From NCBI GenBank assembly GCA_050293315.1, contig JBNKMS010000019.1:1-15222 (forward strand): a stretch of DNA of 15,222 bases, read 5' to 3'. Shown piece by piece: positions 7,462-15,053 of this stretch. The notes below the pieces were generated by a model that worked only from the letters and a program-made list of their open reading frames with translations, was not told the DNA's origin and made no database searches. How positions within the stretch are numbered: position 1 is the first letter of the stretch; the number at the start of each line of letters is the position of its first letter. The translations under genes were made by a program, and so were the position numbers. Source of the stretch: CBFDBF01 sp050293315. Lineage in GTDB: Bacteria; Pseudomonadota; Gammaproteobacteria; Chromatiales; Chromatiaceae.

Positions 7462-7926
7462 TCACAGCGTAGTAGCGAGGATTATCGCATCCTCCCTTCC
7501 GCTATCAGCCGGATAGTAGCCACGACGCACTCCAACCTCATTAAAGCCGCTGCTCTCATAGAGAACGCGGGCCACGCGATTGGAGTCGCGCACCTCAAGA
7601 AACGCCGTGTCTACATTGCATGCCCTGGCCTGTTGCAATAGATGCTGCAGCAGGCTACGTCCCAGACCACGACCCTGTAAATCCGGATCTATGCACAGAG
7701 TGAGGATCTGCGCCTCATCTGCCCCTGTAGACATCACCCCATATCCGGCGATGCGCCCATCTATATGAAGTAACGGACAGTAGTAACCTGAACGCAGACA
7801 ATCCCGGAAGTTACCGACGCTCCAGGGGAATGGAAAAGCCCTCAGCTCCAGCTCCATAACAGCGGAGATATCCTCCTCGGTCATGGGACGGACCAGCAAC
7901 AGTGGATCATTGAGAATCGTACTCAT
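7462..7926 (-). CDS. rimI: Ribosomal protein S18-alanine N-acetyltransferase (RimI)
   Basis: This GNAT enzyme transfers acetyl from acetyl-CoA to the N-terminal alanine of ribosomal protein S18. The 154 residues from ATG 7926 match the usual length (about 150). The acetyl-CoA loop QGRGLG is at 84-89, preceded by ILTLCIDPDLQ. The RimI-typical AFPFPWS lies at 30-36, EVRDSNRVARVLYESSGF at 111-128 and RRGYYP at 134-139. The open frame extends upstream to 8112, but that part reads through a dispersed repeat and is not protein-like. No strong ribosome site precedes 7926, and a start at MTEEDIS (residue 15) is a weaker alternative. Confidence 0.93.
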   Translation of the reverse strand: MSTILNDPLLLVRPMTEEDISAVMELELRAFPFPWSVGNFRDCLRSGYYCPLLHIDGRIAGYGVMSTGADEAQILTLCIDPDLQGRGLGRSLLQHLLQQARACNVDTAFLEVRDSNRVARVLYESSGFNEVGVRRGYYPADSGREDAIILATTL

Positions 7927-7972
7927 AGAAATGATCGGTATCCAAAACCTATCGCAAACAAAAACATCGATA

Positions 7973-8031
7973 TTAAACGCAAAGAGCGCAAAGAACGCAG
8001 AGGCGCAAAGTTTTATTAATGTTTCACTTTG
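7973..8031. repeat. Dispersed CGCAAAG-type repeat, copy C (one arm)
   Basis: TAAACGCAAAGAGCGCAAAG and ACGCAGAGGCGCAAAG match the left arms of copies A and B. The right arm is degraded to a short CACTTTGCAG. It lies just upstream of rimI in the 287-bp gene-free gap 7927-8213. Confidence 0.7.
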
Positions 8032-8105
8032 CAGCTCCTCATCCTTGCAAGCTCCGCATCTAACCTCTGGATTCCAGAAGTAAGTCACTGATCTCAGAGA
8101 TGTAG

Positions 8106-8132
8106 GGCGCAATAACCAACGGGCATTGCGCC
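8106..8132. repeat. Short palindrome GGCGCAAT...ATTGCGCC
   Basis: An 8-bp perfect stem (8106-8113 with 8125-8132) has an 11-nt loop. It resembles palindromic intergenic elements scattered in proteobacterial genomes. It is placed between the uracil-DNA glycosylase and rimI genes. Confidence 0.55.
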
Positions 8133-8178
8133 GTATGCTTTAATCAAAACTTGCCTTGAATTATGGGGTATAACATTC

Positions 8179-8204
8179 GGCGGATTACGCTTCGCTAATC
8201 CGCC
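8179..8204. repeat. Palindrome GGCGGATTA...TAATCCGCC after the glycosylase gene
   Basis: A perfect 9-bp stem with loop CGCTTCGC lies ten bases beyond the stop of the uracil-DNA glycosylase gene. The core GGCGGATTACGC/GCTAATCCGCC is a form I know as a common dispersed intergenic palindrome in proteobacteria. It could serve as a transcript end or stabilising hairpin for the leuA-glycosylase message; no T-run follows. Confidence 0.6.
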
Positions 8205-8213
8205 CTACGGTTC

Positions 8214-8951
8214 TCAACTTTCTCGCTGCAGCGCCCTGACCACCATCTGTAGGTCCTGCCACGCCTTGCCCTTCTGGTCCGGGGAGCGCAACAGATAGGC
8301 GGGGTGATAGGTGACAATTAGAGGAATCGCCCTGTCGCCATACAGGTGTTCACGTCCACGCAGCCTGCCTACTGCCTCATTCGACTGAAGAAGATTGTGC
8401 GCCGCTATCCTACCAACCGCCAAGATCAGCTTAGGCTGTAGCAGCTCGATCTGGCGCCGCAGAAAGGGCTCGCACTGCGACACCTCCTCCGGCTGTGGAT
8501 CCCTGTTGCCCGGTGGCCGACACTTGAGGATATTGGCAATAAACACCTCCTGCCGCTGTAGTCCGATGGCCTGCAACATGGCGTTGAGCAGCTGCCCGGC
8601 GGCACCAACGAAGGGCTCCCCCTGACGATCCTCATCCGCACCCGGGGCCTCACCAATGATCAGCAGATCGGCGCTCTTATCACCCACCCCGAACACTGTG
8701 TTGGTGCGACTGGTGTGCAGCTCACAGCGATCACAGGAGGCTACCTGGGACTCGATCCCATCCCAATCGAGAGTGGCAACATCGCCATTCGATGTTGCCA
8801 CCACCTCTTCCTGGTGCGGTGCTTCCAGCGGAGTAATTGGGGACTCAGCTTCTGCCGCTTCCGGCTGCTGCTCTGACACAGCTGCATCCTTGGGTATCCA
8901 GACCTGAACACCCATCGCCTCCAGGTATTGACGTCTCAGCTGCTCTTCCAC
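8214..8951 (-). CDS. Uracil-DNA glycosylase, family 4 (Fe-S type)
   Basis: The enzyme excises uracil from DNA in base-excision repair. The 245-residue product starts at GTG 8951, with GAGGA about four bases ahead. Four Cys fit the [4Fe-4S] site of family 4: C73 and C76 in CDRC, C144 in KCRPPG, and C160. The catalytic motif A GEAPGADEDRQGEPFVG is at 100-116 and motif B HPAYLLR at 216-222. The first 65 residues begin LRRQYLEAMGVQVWIP, then become a low-complexity Ala/Glu/Pro linker, as in proteobacterial members formerly called SPO1 DNA polymerase-related proteins. It starts 18 bp after the leuA stop and is probably read from the leuA transcript. It could also be a close relative with a different substrate range. 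Confidence 0.92.
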   Translation of the reverse strand: MEEQLRRQYLEAMGVQVWIPKDAAVSEQQPEAAEAESPITPLEAPHQEEVVATSNGDVATLDWDGIESQVASCDRCELHTSRTNTVFGVGDKSADLLIIGEAPGADEDRQGEPFVGAAGQLLNAMLQAIGLQRQEVFIANILKCRPPGNRDPQPEEVSQCEPFLRRQIELLQPKLILAVGRIAAHNLLQSNEAVGRLRGREHLYGDRAIPLIVTYHPAYLLRSPDQKGKAWQDLQMVVRALQRES

Positions 8952-8969
8952 CGCGTCCTCATATCGATC

Positions 8970-10523
8970 CTAAACATCACCTTTCTGGGGATGGGCCTTA
9001 GGTCGCCGCTGCAGAATCTTGTTGCAGGCATTTATATACGCCTTGGCCGAGGCGATCACGATATCTGTATCCGCCCCCTGACCATTGACGATCCGTCCGC
9101 CCTTCTCCAACCGCACCGTAACCTCACCCTGGGCATCAGTGCCGCCGGTAATGGCGTGCACCGAATAGAGCTGCAGATCGGTACCGCTATCGATAATACT
9201 CTCAATGGCCTTAAAAGAGGCATCCACCGGACCGCTACCTGTAGCGTTCCCCGGCTCCTCTTTACCATCTACCGACAACACAAGATTCGCATGTGGCGTC
9301 TCTCCGGTCTCGGAACATACACGCAGAGAGACCAATTTCACCCGCTCATTCTCCGCATCAATACCGACATCGGTAGCCAGGGCCTGGAGATCCTCATCGA
9401 AGATCTCATGTTTCTTATCGGCCAGATCCTTGAACCGACGGAAGGCGTCGTTCAACTCCTCTTCCGACTCAAAGGTTATTCCAAGTTCATCCAATCTGGC
9501 GCGGAAGGCGTTGCGACCTGAGTGCTTACCAAGCACCATCCGGTTCTGACTCCAACCCACATCTTCAGCCCGCATGATCTCATAGGTCTCACGACTCTTG
9601 AGTACACCATCCTGATGGATGCCGGACTCGTGAGCAAATGCGTTGGCCCCGACGATAGCCTTGTTGGGCTGCACTGGAAAACCGGTGATATTGGAGACTA
9701 GGCGCGAACAGTTGACGATCTGGGTTGTATCCAACCCGGTATCGCAACTAAAGATGTCACGGCGTGTGCGTACCGTCATCACCACCTCTTCCAGAGAGGC
9801 GTTACCAGCCCTCTCACCAAGGCCATTGATAGTACACTCCACCTGGCGCGCACCGTTCAACACCGCTGAGAGCGAATTACTGGTGGCAAGACCAAGGTCG
9901 TTGTGACAATGGACCGAGAAGATCGCTTTATCAGAGTTGGGTACGCGCTCAATCAAGCTGCGAAGGGTCTCACCAAACTGATGCGGGAGGTTGTACCCAA
10001 CAGTATCCGGAATATTGATGGTGGTCGCGCCAACATTTATCACCGCCTCCACGATGCGGCAGAGAAAATCGATATCAGAGCGACCGGCATCCTCGGCTGA
10101 GAACTCCACGTTATCTGTATATTTGAGCGCCCGTTTCACCGAACGGACCGCCTGCTCCACCACCTGATCCGGGGTCATATGGAGCTTATGCTCCATATGC
10201 AGCGGAGAGGTGGCGATAAAGGTGTGGATGCGGCCAGAAGCGGCGCCCTTCAGCGCCTCACCCGCCCGATCTATATCTTTATCCAAGGCACGGGCGAGGC
10301 CGCAGACCGTGCTCTCCTTGATGCTCTTGGCTACCGCCTGGACCGCCTCGAAATCGCCGGGACTAGCGATCGGAAAGCCGGCCTCGATAACATCAACCCG
10401 CATCTTCTCCAGCGCCTTGGCTATACGAATCTTCTCATCCCGGGTCATAGAGGCGCCGGGACTCTGCTCACCATCCCTGAGGGTGGTATCAAAAATAACC
10501 AATCTATCTGTAGTGTTGTTCAT
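8970..10523 (-). CDS. leuA: 2-Isopropylmalate synthase
   Basis: LeuA condenses acetyl-CoA with 2-ketoisovalerate, the first committed step of leucine synthesis. The 517-residue length equals the long enterobacterial-type enzyme. The DRE-TIM barrel signature FDTTLRDGEQSPG is at 11-23, HCHNDLGLA at 205-213 and NGLGERAGNASLEE at 233-246; the conserved Asp and His residues would hold the divalent metal. The C-terminal half (about 390-517) is the allosteric leucine-binding domain, so feedback inhibition by leucine is expected. The ATG at 10523 has AGGAG at 10530-10534, six bases ahead. A leucine-rich leader frame and a folded leader RNA lie directly upstream, suggesting attenuation. The uracil-DNA glycosylase follows 18 bp later. 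Confidence 0.98.
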   Translation of the reverse strand: MNNTTDRLVIFDTTLRDGEQSPGASMTRDEKIRIAKALEKMRVDVIEAGFPIASPGDFEAVQAVAKSIKESTVCGLARALDKDIDRAGEALKGAASGRIHTFIATSPLHMEHKLHMTPDQVVEQAVRSVKRALKYTDNVEFSAEDAGRSDIDFLCRIVEAVINVGATTINIPDTVGYNLPHQFGETLRSLIERVPNSDKAIFSVHCHNDLGLATSNSLSAVLNGARQVECTINGLGERAGNASLEEVVMTVRTRRDIFSCDTGLDTTQIVNCSRLVSNITGFPVQPNKAIVGANAFAHESGIHQDGVLKSRETYEIMRAEDVGWSQNRMVLGKHSGRNAFRARLDELGITFESEEELNDAFRRFKDLADKKHEIFDEDLQALATDVGIDAENERVKLVSLRVCSETGETPHANLVLSVDGKEEPGNATGSGPVDASFKAIESIIDSGTDLQLYSVHAITGGTDAQGEVTVRLEKGGRIVNGQGADTDIVIASAKAYINACNKILQRRPKAHPQKGDV

Positions 10524-10573
10524 GCTTTGCTCCTACACCGCCCGGATACTCTACTCGATCCGGATGATGAAAC

Positions 10574-10660
10574 AAAAAATAGGTCTAATTTATACGGCGT
10601 GTACTGCGAGCCCTCGCCAGGGCGTATAGTTATCTGCCCCTCAGGGCAGCAGTCGCAGTA
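10574..10660 (-). promoter_or_regulatory. Probable attenuator RNA of leuA: junction, competing stem and T-run
   Basis: On the minus strand TACTGCGA inside the leader frame (10653-10660) pairs perfectly with TCGCAGTA (10602-10609). Within this outer stem lie two hairpins, CTGCCC/GGGCAG (10634-10649, loop TGAG) and GCCCT/AGGGC (10610-10623, loop GGCG), giving a three-way junction. A rival stem TATACG (10623-10628) with CGTATA (10591-10596) cannot form at the same time. A run of six T (10574-10579) follows, but about eleven bases beyond the rival stem, so the exact terminator is unclear. The closing stem uses leucine codons of the leader frame, so ribosome stalling there would change the fold. 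Confidence 0.6.
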
Positions 10661-10694
10661 GAGCAAGAGAGAGGATGGTGGGGACAAGACGCAC
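10641..10694 (-). CDS. leuL: Leucine-rich leader peptide of leuA (leuL-like)
   Basis: The frame has 17 codons from GTG, with GGGAG at 10702-10706 seven bases ahead. The product is MRLVPTILSLALLRLLP. Seven of the 17 residues are Leu, encoded by CTT, CTC, CTT, CTA, CTG, CTG and CTG, and they crowd toward the stop. It lies about 60 nt after a promoter and 118 bp before leuA, with no other gene between. Leader peptides rich in the end-product amino acid are the hallmark of attenuation in leu operons of proteobacteria. Scarce leucyl-tRNA would stall ribosomes at codons 12-16 and disturb the closing stem of the RNA fold. The peptide itself is expected to have no function. Confidence 0.7.
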   Translation of the reverse strand: MRLVPTILSLALLRLLP

Positions 10695-10760
10695 AGAACC
10701 GCTCCCGCCGATGCGGGCCGCCTCACTGGCATACTGTGCGTTGAAATGACTCATTCTTTA

Positions 10761-10789
10761 AATATAACCCAATACATCCCGGTTGCCAA
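10761..10789 (-). promoter_or_regulatory. Sigma70 promoter of the leuA leader
   Basis: TTGGCA (-35, 10784-10789) and TATATT (-10, 10761-10766) are 17 bp apart on the minus strand, just after the pssA stop at 10828. Transcription would start near 10754, about 60 nt before the leader frame. It means leuA can be expressed apart from ilvIHC-pssA. Confidence 0.65.
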
Positions 10790-10827
10790 GAATTGTATAA
10801 GGCCGCCCTTTTCTACCCAATAAAAAT

Positions 10828-11580
10828 CTACTCTTGAGATTTACGCCGCTCGGCCCGGCGCTGCCGCAGCTTGAACAGGGTAAGAATAGGTCCGGATATG
10901 GCGTACGCCATAAAGATGATAAACAGGGTCAGCGGCGGATGCCAGATAATCACAGCAAACACGAGCATCACCACTACCAGGGCGATAAACGGCACCTTGC
11001 CGCGTATATCCAGCTCCTTAAAGCTGTGATAACGCACATTGCTGACCATAAGCAGTCCGACCATCACCATCAACACCCCTGCCACCCAGGAGAGGTCACT
11101 GCCAGTCAGCTCATAATCCACCGCCACCCAGACACTGGCGGCTATGATTGCTGCAGCAGCCGGGCTGGGTAGGCCCTGAAAATAGCGTTTATCACTACTG
11201 CCCACCTGCGTATTGAAACGGGCCAGACGAAGAGCAGCGCCGGCTGTATAGATAAAGGCGGCTAACCACCCCAGCTTGCCTAAATTGGAGAGTGACCAGA
11301 CGTACAGCACCAACGCCGGCGCCAGACCAAACGCCACCATATCGGAGAGACTGTCATACTCAGCACCAAAATCGGTTTGGGTATTGGTCATACGGGCCAC
11401 CCGCCCATCCAGACCATCCATCAGCATGGCCACAAAGATGGCGACAGCGGCCGGTTCAAACCTGCCATCCATAGCCGCCAGTACCGCATAAAATCCGGCA
11501 AACAGGGCAGCTGTGGTAAACAGATTTGGCAGCAGATAGATGCCACGCCTTGGTTTCGAGTTGTCGTTAGATGGACTCAT
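10828..11580 (-). CDS. pssA: CDP-diacylglycerol--serine O-phosphatidyltransferase
   Basis: This integral membrane enzyme joins CDP-diacylglycerol and serine to phosphatidylserine, the precursor of phosphatidylethanolamine. The 250-residue product has the CDP-alcohol phosphatidyltransferase signature D-G-x2-A-R-x8-G-x3-D-x3-D complete at 58-80 (DGRVAR, then GAEYDSLSD). The N-terminus is polar, with RRGIYLLPNLFT ahead of the first membrane segment. Several hydrophobic spans follow (about 16-36, 42-56, 80-125, 138-154, 162-184 and 195-232), ending in a basic tail RQRRAERRKSQE. It is the type II PssA, not the PLD-like E. coli enzyme. AGGG lies six to seven bases before the ATG at 11580. Its place after ilvC is as I recall in Pseudomonas. 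Confidence 0.96.
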   Translation of the reverse strand: MSPSNDNSKPRRGIYLLPNLFTTAALFAGFYAVLAAMDGRFEPAAVAIFVAMLMDGLDGRVARMTNTQTDFGAEYDSLSDMVAFGLAPALVLYVWSLSNLGKLGWLAAFIYTAGAALRLARFNTQVGSSDKRYFQGLPSPAAAAIIAASVWVAVDYELTGSDLSWVAGVLMVMVGLLMVSNVRYHSFKELDIRGKVPFIALVVVMLVFAVIIWHPPLTLFIIFMAYAISGPILTLFKLRQRRAERRKSQE

Positions 11581-11605
11581 AATAAGCCCTAATCAGGATA
11601 CTGAA

Positions 11606-11720
11606 GAGCATCAGGTGCGTGCGAGACAAGGCAAACCCCAGCGAAAAAGCGCAGTTTACAGATAGTAAATTGGCATTTTAAGCTGGGTTTTAATGCCGTA
11701 TCGTGCTGCATGATGCCCTC
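11606..11720. repeat. MITE-like imperfect inverted repeat between ilvC and pssA
   Basis: A roughly 115-bp imperfect palindrome. The ends read GAGCATCA and TGATGCCCTC, inner arms are AAACCCCAGC (11633-11642) and GCTGGGTTT (11682-11690), and the centre is a TTTAC/GTAAA hairpin (11655-11669). There is no ORF. It fills most of the 151-bp ilvC-pssA spacer and would fold in the ilv-pss transcript. The layout resembles dispersed structured elements of proteobacteria. Confidence 0.6.
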
Positions 11721-11731
11721 CCAGCTGCCTA

Positions 11732-12748
11732 TTAGTTCTTGGATTTATCAATAATCTTCTTAATCCACGGCATCATACTACGCAGCCGCTCTCCCACCTG
11801 CTCGATCTCATGGGCCGCATTCAGGCGACGATGCGCTGTCATCTCCGGATATCCGCTCTGCCCCTCCAGGATAAAGCGCTTGGCATACTCTCCAGTCTGG
11901 ATGTTATGCAGCGCCTCCTTCATGGCCCAACGACTCTCTTCGTTAATGACCTGAGGACCGGTTACATATTCACCATACTCCGCATTGTTGGAAATGGAGT
12001 AGTTCATGTTGGCGATACCGCCCTCATACATCAGATCAACGATTAGCTTGAGTTCATGCAGACACTCAAAATAGGCCATCTCCGGGGCATACCCAGCCTC
12101 TACCAGGGTCTCAAACCCGGCCTTAACCAGTTCGACAGCACCACCACAAAGCACCGCCTGCTCACCGAATAGATCGGTCTCAGTCTCATCCTTAAAGCTG
12201 GTCTCAATGATACCGGTACGACCACCACCAATGGCAGAGGCGTACGAAAGGGCGATATCTTTGGCCATGCCGGAGGCGTCCTGATAGATGGCGATCAGAT
12301 CAGGAATACCACCACCATTCTCAAATTCATTACGCACGGTGTGGCCCGGTGCCTTAGGCGCAATCATGATCACATCCAGGTCTTCCCGTGGAACGATCTG
12401 GTTATAGTGGATAGCAAACCCGTGAGCGAAGGCCAGGATCCCGCCTTGCTTGATATTCGGCTCAATCTGTTCACGGTAGAGCTTGAACTGAAACTCATCA
12501 GGGGTCAGGACCATGACCAGGTCAGCCCACTTAACCGCATCCTCCACCGTCTTGACGTTCAATCCACACCCCTCGGCCTTGACGACAGAAGCGGAACCAG
12601 AACGCAGGCCAACGGCAACATCGACCCCAGAGTCTTTCAGGTTATTGGCGTGAGCATGGCCCTGTGAGCCATAACCTAGAATCGCAACCTTTTTCCCCTT
12701 GATAATGGAAAGATCGGCGTCTTTATCGTAATAGATGTTCAGTGACAT
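11732..12748 (-). CDS. ilvC: Ketol-acid reductoisomerase (NADP+), class I
   Basis: IlvC isomerises and reduces 2-acetolactate to 2,3-dihydroxyisovalerate (and the isoleucine analogue). The 338 residues mark the short class I form. The Rossmann loop GYGSQGHAHANNL is at 25-37. The cofactor loop GLRSGSAS (47-54) has the Arg and Ser residues typical of NADPH use. The catalytic section includes PKAPGHTVR (131-139), DETETDLFGEQAVLCGG (187-203), with D192 and E196 as magnesium ligands, and FECLHELKLIVDLMYEGG. The ATG at 12748 has AAGGA about nine bases ahead. It lies 63 bp after ilvH and is likely one transcript with it. Confidence 0.98.
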   Translation of the reverse strand: MSLNIYYDKDADLSIIKGKKVAILGYGSQGHAHANNLKDSGVDVAVGLRSGSASVVKAEGCGLNVKTVEDAVKWADLVMVLTPDEFQFKLYREQIEPNIKQGGILAFAHGFAIHYNQIVPREDLDVIMIAPKAPGHTVRNEFENGGGIPDLIAIYQDASGMAKDIALSYASAIGGGRTGIIETSFKDETETDLFGEQAVLCGGAVELVKAGFETLVEAGYAPEMAYFECLHELKLIVDLMYEGGIANMNYSISNNAEYGEYVTGPQVINEESRWAMKEALHNIQTGEYAKRFILEGQSGYPEMTAHRRLNAAHEIEQVGERLRSMMPWIKKIIDKSKN

Positions 12749-12811
12749 GAATGTTTTTCCTTGCTGTTTTCTCTGTATCTACAGGCCTGACAATGGCCAG
12801 ATGTTAATTGG

Positions 12812-13303
12812 TTACAGGCGCAGCCCCTTAGAGCCACGCGCAATACCTGAAGGACCGGTGCGAACTACCTCCACGATCAGATCCTCATGTATTGCCTCTA
12901 TAAAGGCATCAAGTTTATCTACCGTACCGGTCAACTCCACGATATAGCTACTATCGGTAACGTCGATAATATTGCCGCGGAAGATATCAACCAGAAGCTT
13001 CACATCTTCCCGCTGTCCAGGCCCCGCCTGTACCTTGATCATCATAAGCTCACGCTCAATGTGCGGACCATCGGTGAGGTCCAGCAGCTTGACCACCTCC
13101 ACCAGTTTATTCAGGTGTTTAGTGATCTGCTCAATGATCTCTTCGTTACCACTGGTCACAAGAGTCATACGCGACATCGATGGATCTTCAGTCGGCGCCA
13201 CTGTTAGTGACTCAATATTGTAACCACGAGCCGAAAATAGCCCGGCCACCCGGGAGAGCGCCCCCGACTCATTCTCCAGTAAAATCGAAATAATATGTCG
13301 CAT
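12812..13303 (-). CDS. ilvH: Acetolactate synthase, small regulatory subunit
   Basis: This 163-residue subunit activates the catalytic subunit and confers valine feedback inhibition. Residues 1-75 form an ACT domain opening RHIISILLENESGALSRVAG; the ENESGAL turn is the valine-binding region in this family. YNIESLTVAPTEDPSMSRMT follows. The second half, from about 85, is the C-terminal domain ending in RTGPSGIARGSKGLRL. The ATG comes two bases after the ilvI stop codon (TAACTATG), with no strong separate ribosome site, so translation is probably coupled to ilvI and gives matched subunit amounts. Confidence 0.98.
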   Translation of the reverse strand: MRHIISILLENESGALSRVAGLFSARGYNIESLTVAPTEDPSMSRMTLVTSGNEEIIEQITKHLNKLVEVVKLLDLTDGPHIERELMMIKVQAGPGQREDVKLLVDIFRGNIIDVTDSSYIVELTGTVDKLDAFIEAIHEDLIVEVVRTGPSGIARGSKGLRL

Positions 13304-13305
13304 AG

Positions 13306-15024
13306 TTACACCAACTCACTCGCCGGGGAGAAGTACATCTCATGATGTCCTTTGCCCGCCTGAATCATCGGATAGACGTTTTCAGCAGGATCAACTATGA
13401 CATCCATAAACACCAGTCTATCCTTCATTGCAAACGCCTCCTGCATGGCACCCTCCAGCTCGGCTGGATCTTTTACCTGCATACCGACATGACCAAAACT
13501 CTCTGCCAGTTTGACGAAATCCGGCAACGCCTCCACATAGGAGTGTGAGTAGCGGCTCTCATAGAAGAACTCCTGCCACTGCCGCACCATGCCCATGTAA
13601 CCGTTATTCAACAAGATGATCTTCAGTGGAAGATCGTGCTGGGCACAGGTCGCAAGCTCCTGGATACACATCTGGATACTGGCCTCACCTGTAACCACTG
13701 CTACATCTGCATCCGGGTGGGCAATCTGTGCCCCCACGGCAGCCGGCAGGCCAAACCCCATGGTGCCGAGTCCACCTGAACTCAGCCAGCGGCGTGGCTT
13801 GTCGAAACCATAAAATTGGGCAGCGAACATCTGATGCTGCCCTACATCTGAAGAGATGTAGGCATCGCCATTGGTTACCTTGTGCAGGGTCTCTATAGCG
13901 AACTGTGGCTTAATCATCTCGCTATTCCGGTTGTATTTCAGACACTGCCGCTTACGCCACTCATCTATCTGGCCCCACCACTCCTTTAAGGCCTCCTTCT
14001 GTGGCTTCTTTTTACTCTCTTTAAGCAGCTTATCCATAGTCTGAAGCACATCCCCAACCGCCCCTACGATAGGAACATCCACCCGTACATTCTTACTGAT
14101 AGAGGATGGATCTATATCGATATGAATAATCTTGGCGTTGGGACAGAAGTGCGCCACATGTCCGGTTATACGATCATCAAAGCGTGCCCCTATGGCGATC
14201 AACACATCGGCATCATGCATCGCCATGTTGGCCTCATAGGTACCGTGCATACCGAGCATACCGAGAAACTGTTTGTCGCTTGCAGGATAGGCCCCCAGAC
14301 CCATCAGGGTGCTGGTTATAGGGAACCCCATCCGCTGTACTATATCGACCAGATGCTTGGACGCATTGTCGATCACCACGCCGCCACCGGTATAGAAGAT
14401 TGGCCGCTTGGCCTCGAGCATCAGCTTGATGGCGCGCTTAATCTGACCGGTGTGCCCTTTGGTGACAGGATTATAAGAGCGCATCGAGATATCCTTAGGA
14501 TACTTGTACGGGACCTTCACATTGGGGTCCACTACATCCTTGGGGATATCCACAACCACCGGACCTGGACGACCGGTAGTGGCAATATAAAACGCCTTCT
14601 TAATGGTCTCGGCGATATCATTAACGTCCTTGATCAGGAAGTTGTGTTTGACGCAGGGGCGAGTAATACCCACCGTGTCCACCTCCTGAAAGGCATCACT
14701 GCCAATAAACGGGGTGGGCACCTGGCCGGTCAACACAACCATCGGAATAGAGTCCATGTAGGCGGTGGCAATACCGGTAATCGCATTGGTCGAACCGGGA
14801 CCAGAGGTCACCAGGGCAACACCCGGCTTTCCGGTGGAGCGTGCATAGCCGTCGGCCGCATGGGCCGCCCCCTGCTCATGCCGTACCAACACGTGCTTGA
14901 CATCATCCTGCTGAAAAAGCGCATCATAGATATGCAGAACAGCACCGCCTGGATACCCAAACAGATGTTCTACACCCTCATCCTTCAAGCAGCGGACGAC
15001 AATTTCAGCACCACTCAATTCCAC
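13306..15024 (-). CDS. ilvI: Acetolactate synthase, large catalytic subunit
   Basis: It condenses two pyruvates, or pyruvate and 2-ketobutyrate, using thiamine diphosphate. I set the start at GTG 15024: GGAGG at 15033-15037 lies eight bases ahead, and the resulting 572 residues, beginning MELSGAEIVV, agree with the E. coli length of about 574. A longer frame from 15102 has no such support. FGYPGGAVLHIYDAL is at 22-36 and the catalytic Glu in VRHEQGA is at residue 50. VTSGPGSTNAITGIATAYMDS follows, with the FAD/cofactor middle domain about 190-350. The diphosphate/metal motif reads GEAS (446-449), then LLNNGYMGMVRQW (471-483), in place of the usual GDGS. It is the first gene of ilvIHC. Confidence 0.97.
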   Translation of the reverse strand: MELSGAEIVVRCLKDEGVEHLFGYPGGAVLHIYDALFQQDDVKHVLVRHEQGAAHAADGYARSTGKPGVALVTSGPGSTNAITGIATAYMDSIPMVVLTGQVPTPFIGSDAFQEVDTVGITRPCVKHNFLIKDVNDIAETIKKAFYIATTGRPGPVVVDIPKDVVDPNVKVPYKYPKDISMRSYNPVTKGHTGQIKRAIKLMLEAKRPIFYTGGGVVIDNASKHLVDIVQRMGFPITSTLMGLGAYPASDKQFLGMLGMHGTYEANMAMHDADVLIAIGARFDDRITGHVAHFCPNAKIIHIDIDPSSISKNVRVDVPIVGAVGDVLQTMDKLLKESKKKPQKEALKEWWGQIDEWRKRQCLKYNRNSEMIKPQFAIETLHKVTNGDAYISSDVGQHQMFAAQFYGFDKPRRWLSSGGLGTMGFGLPAAVGAQIAHPDADVAVVTGEASIQMCIQELATCAQHDLPLKIILLNNGYMGMVRQWQEFFYESRYSHSYVEALPDFVKLAESFGHVGMQVKDPAELEGAMQEAFAMKDRLVFMDVIVDPAENVYPMIQAGKGHHEMYFSPASELV

Positions 15025-15053
15025 GTCGGAGGCCTCCAAAGGCAGTAAATCAC

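Noticed and set aside
7927..8112. N-terminal extension of the rimI frame by 62 residues
   Set aside because: The extension reads through dispersed repeat copy C, lacks a ribosome site and exceeds the RimI family length; ATG 7926 fits.
10520..10732. 70-residue minus-strand frame covering the leuA leader, its TGA overlapping the leuA ATG
   Set aside because: It has no ribosome site at its ATG and an odd Ser/Pro/Cys-rich composition. The 17-codon Leu-rich frame inside it, in another frame, has the better start and meaning.
14122..15048. 308-residue plus-strand ORF
   Set aside because: Antisense to ilvI with a His/Gly-rich shadow composition and no start signal.
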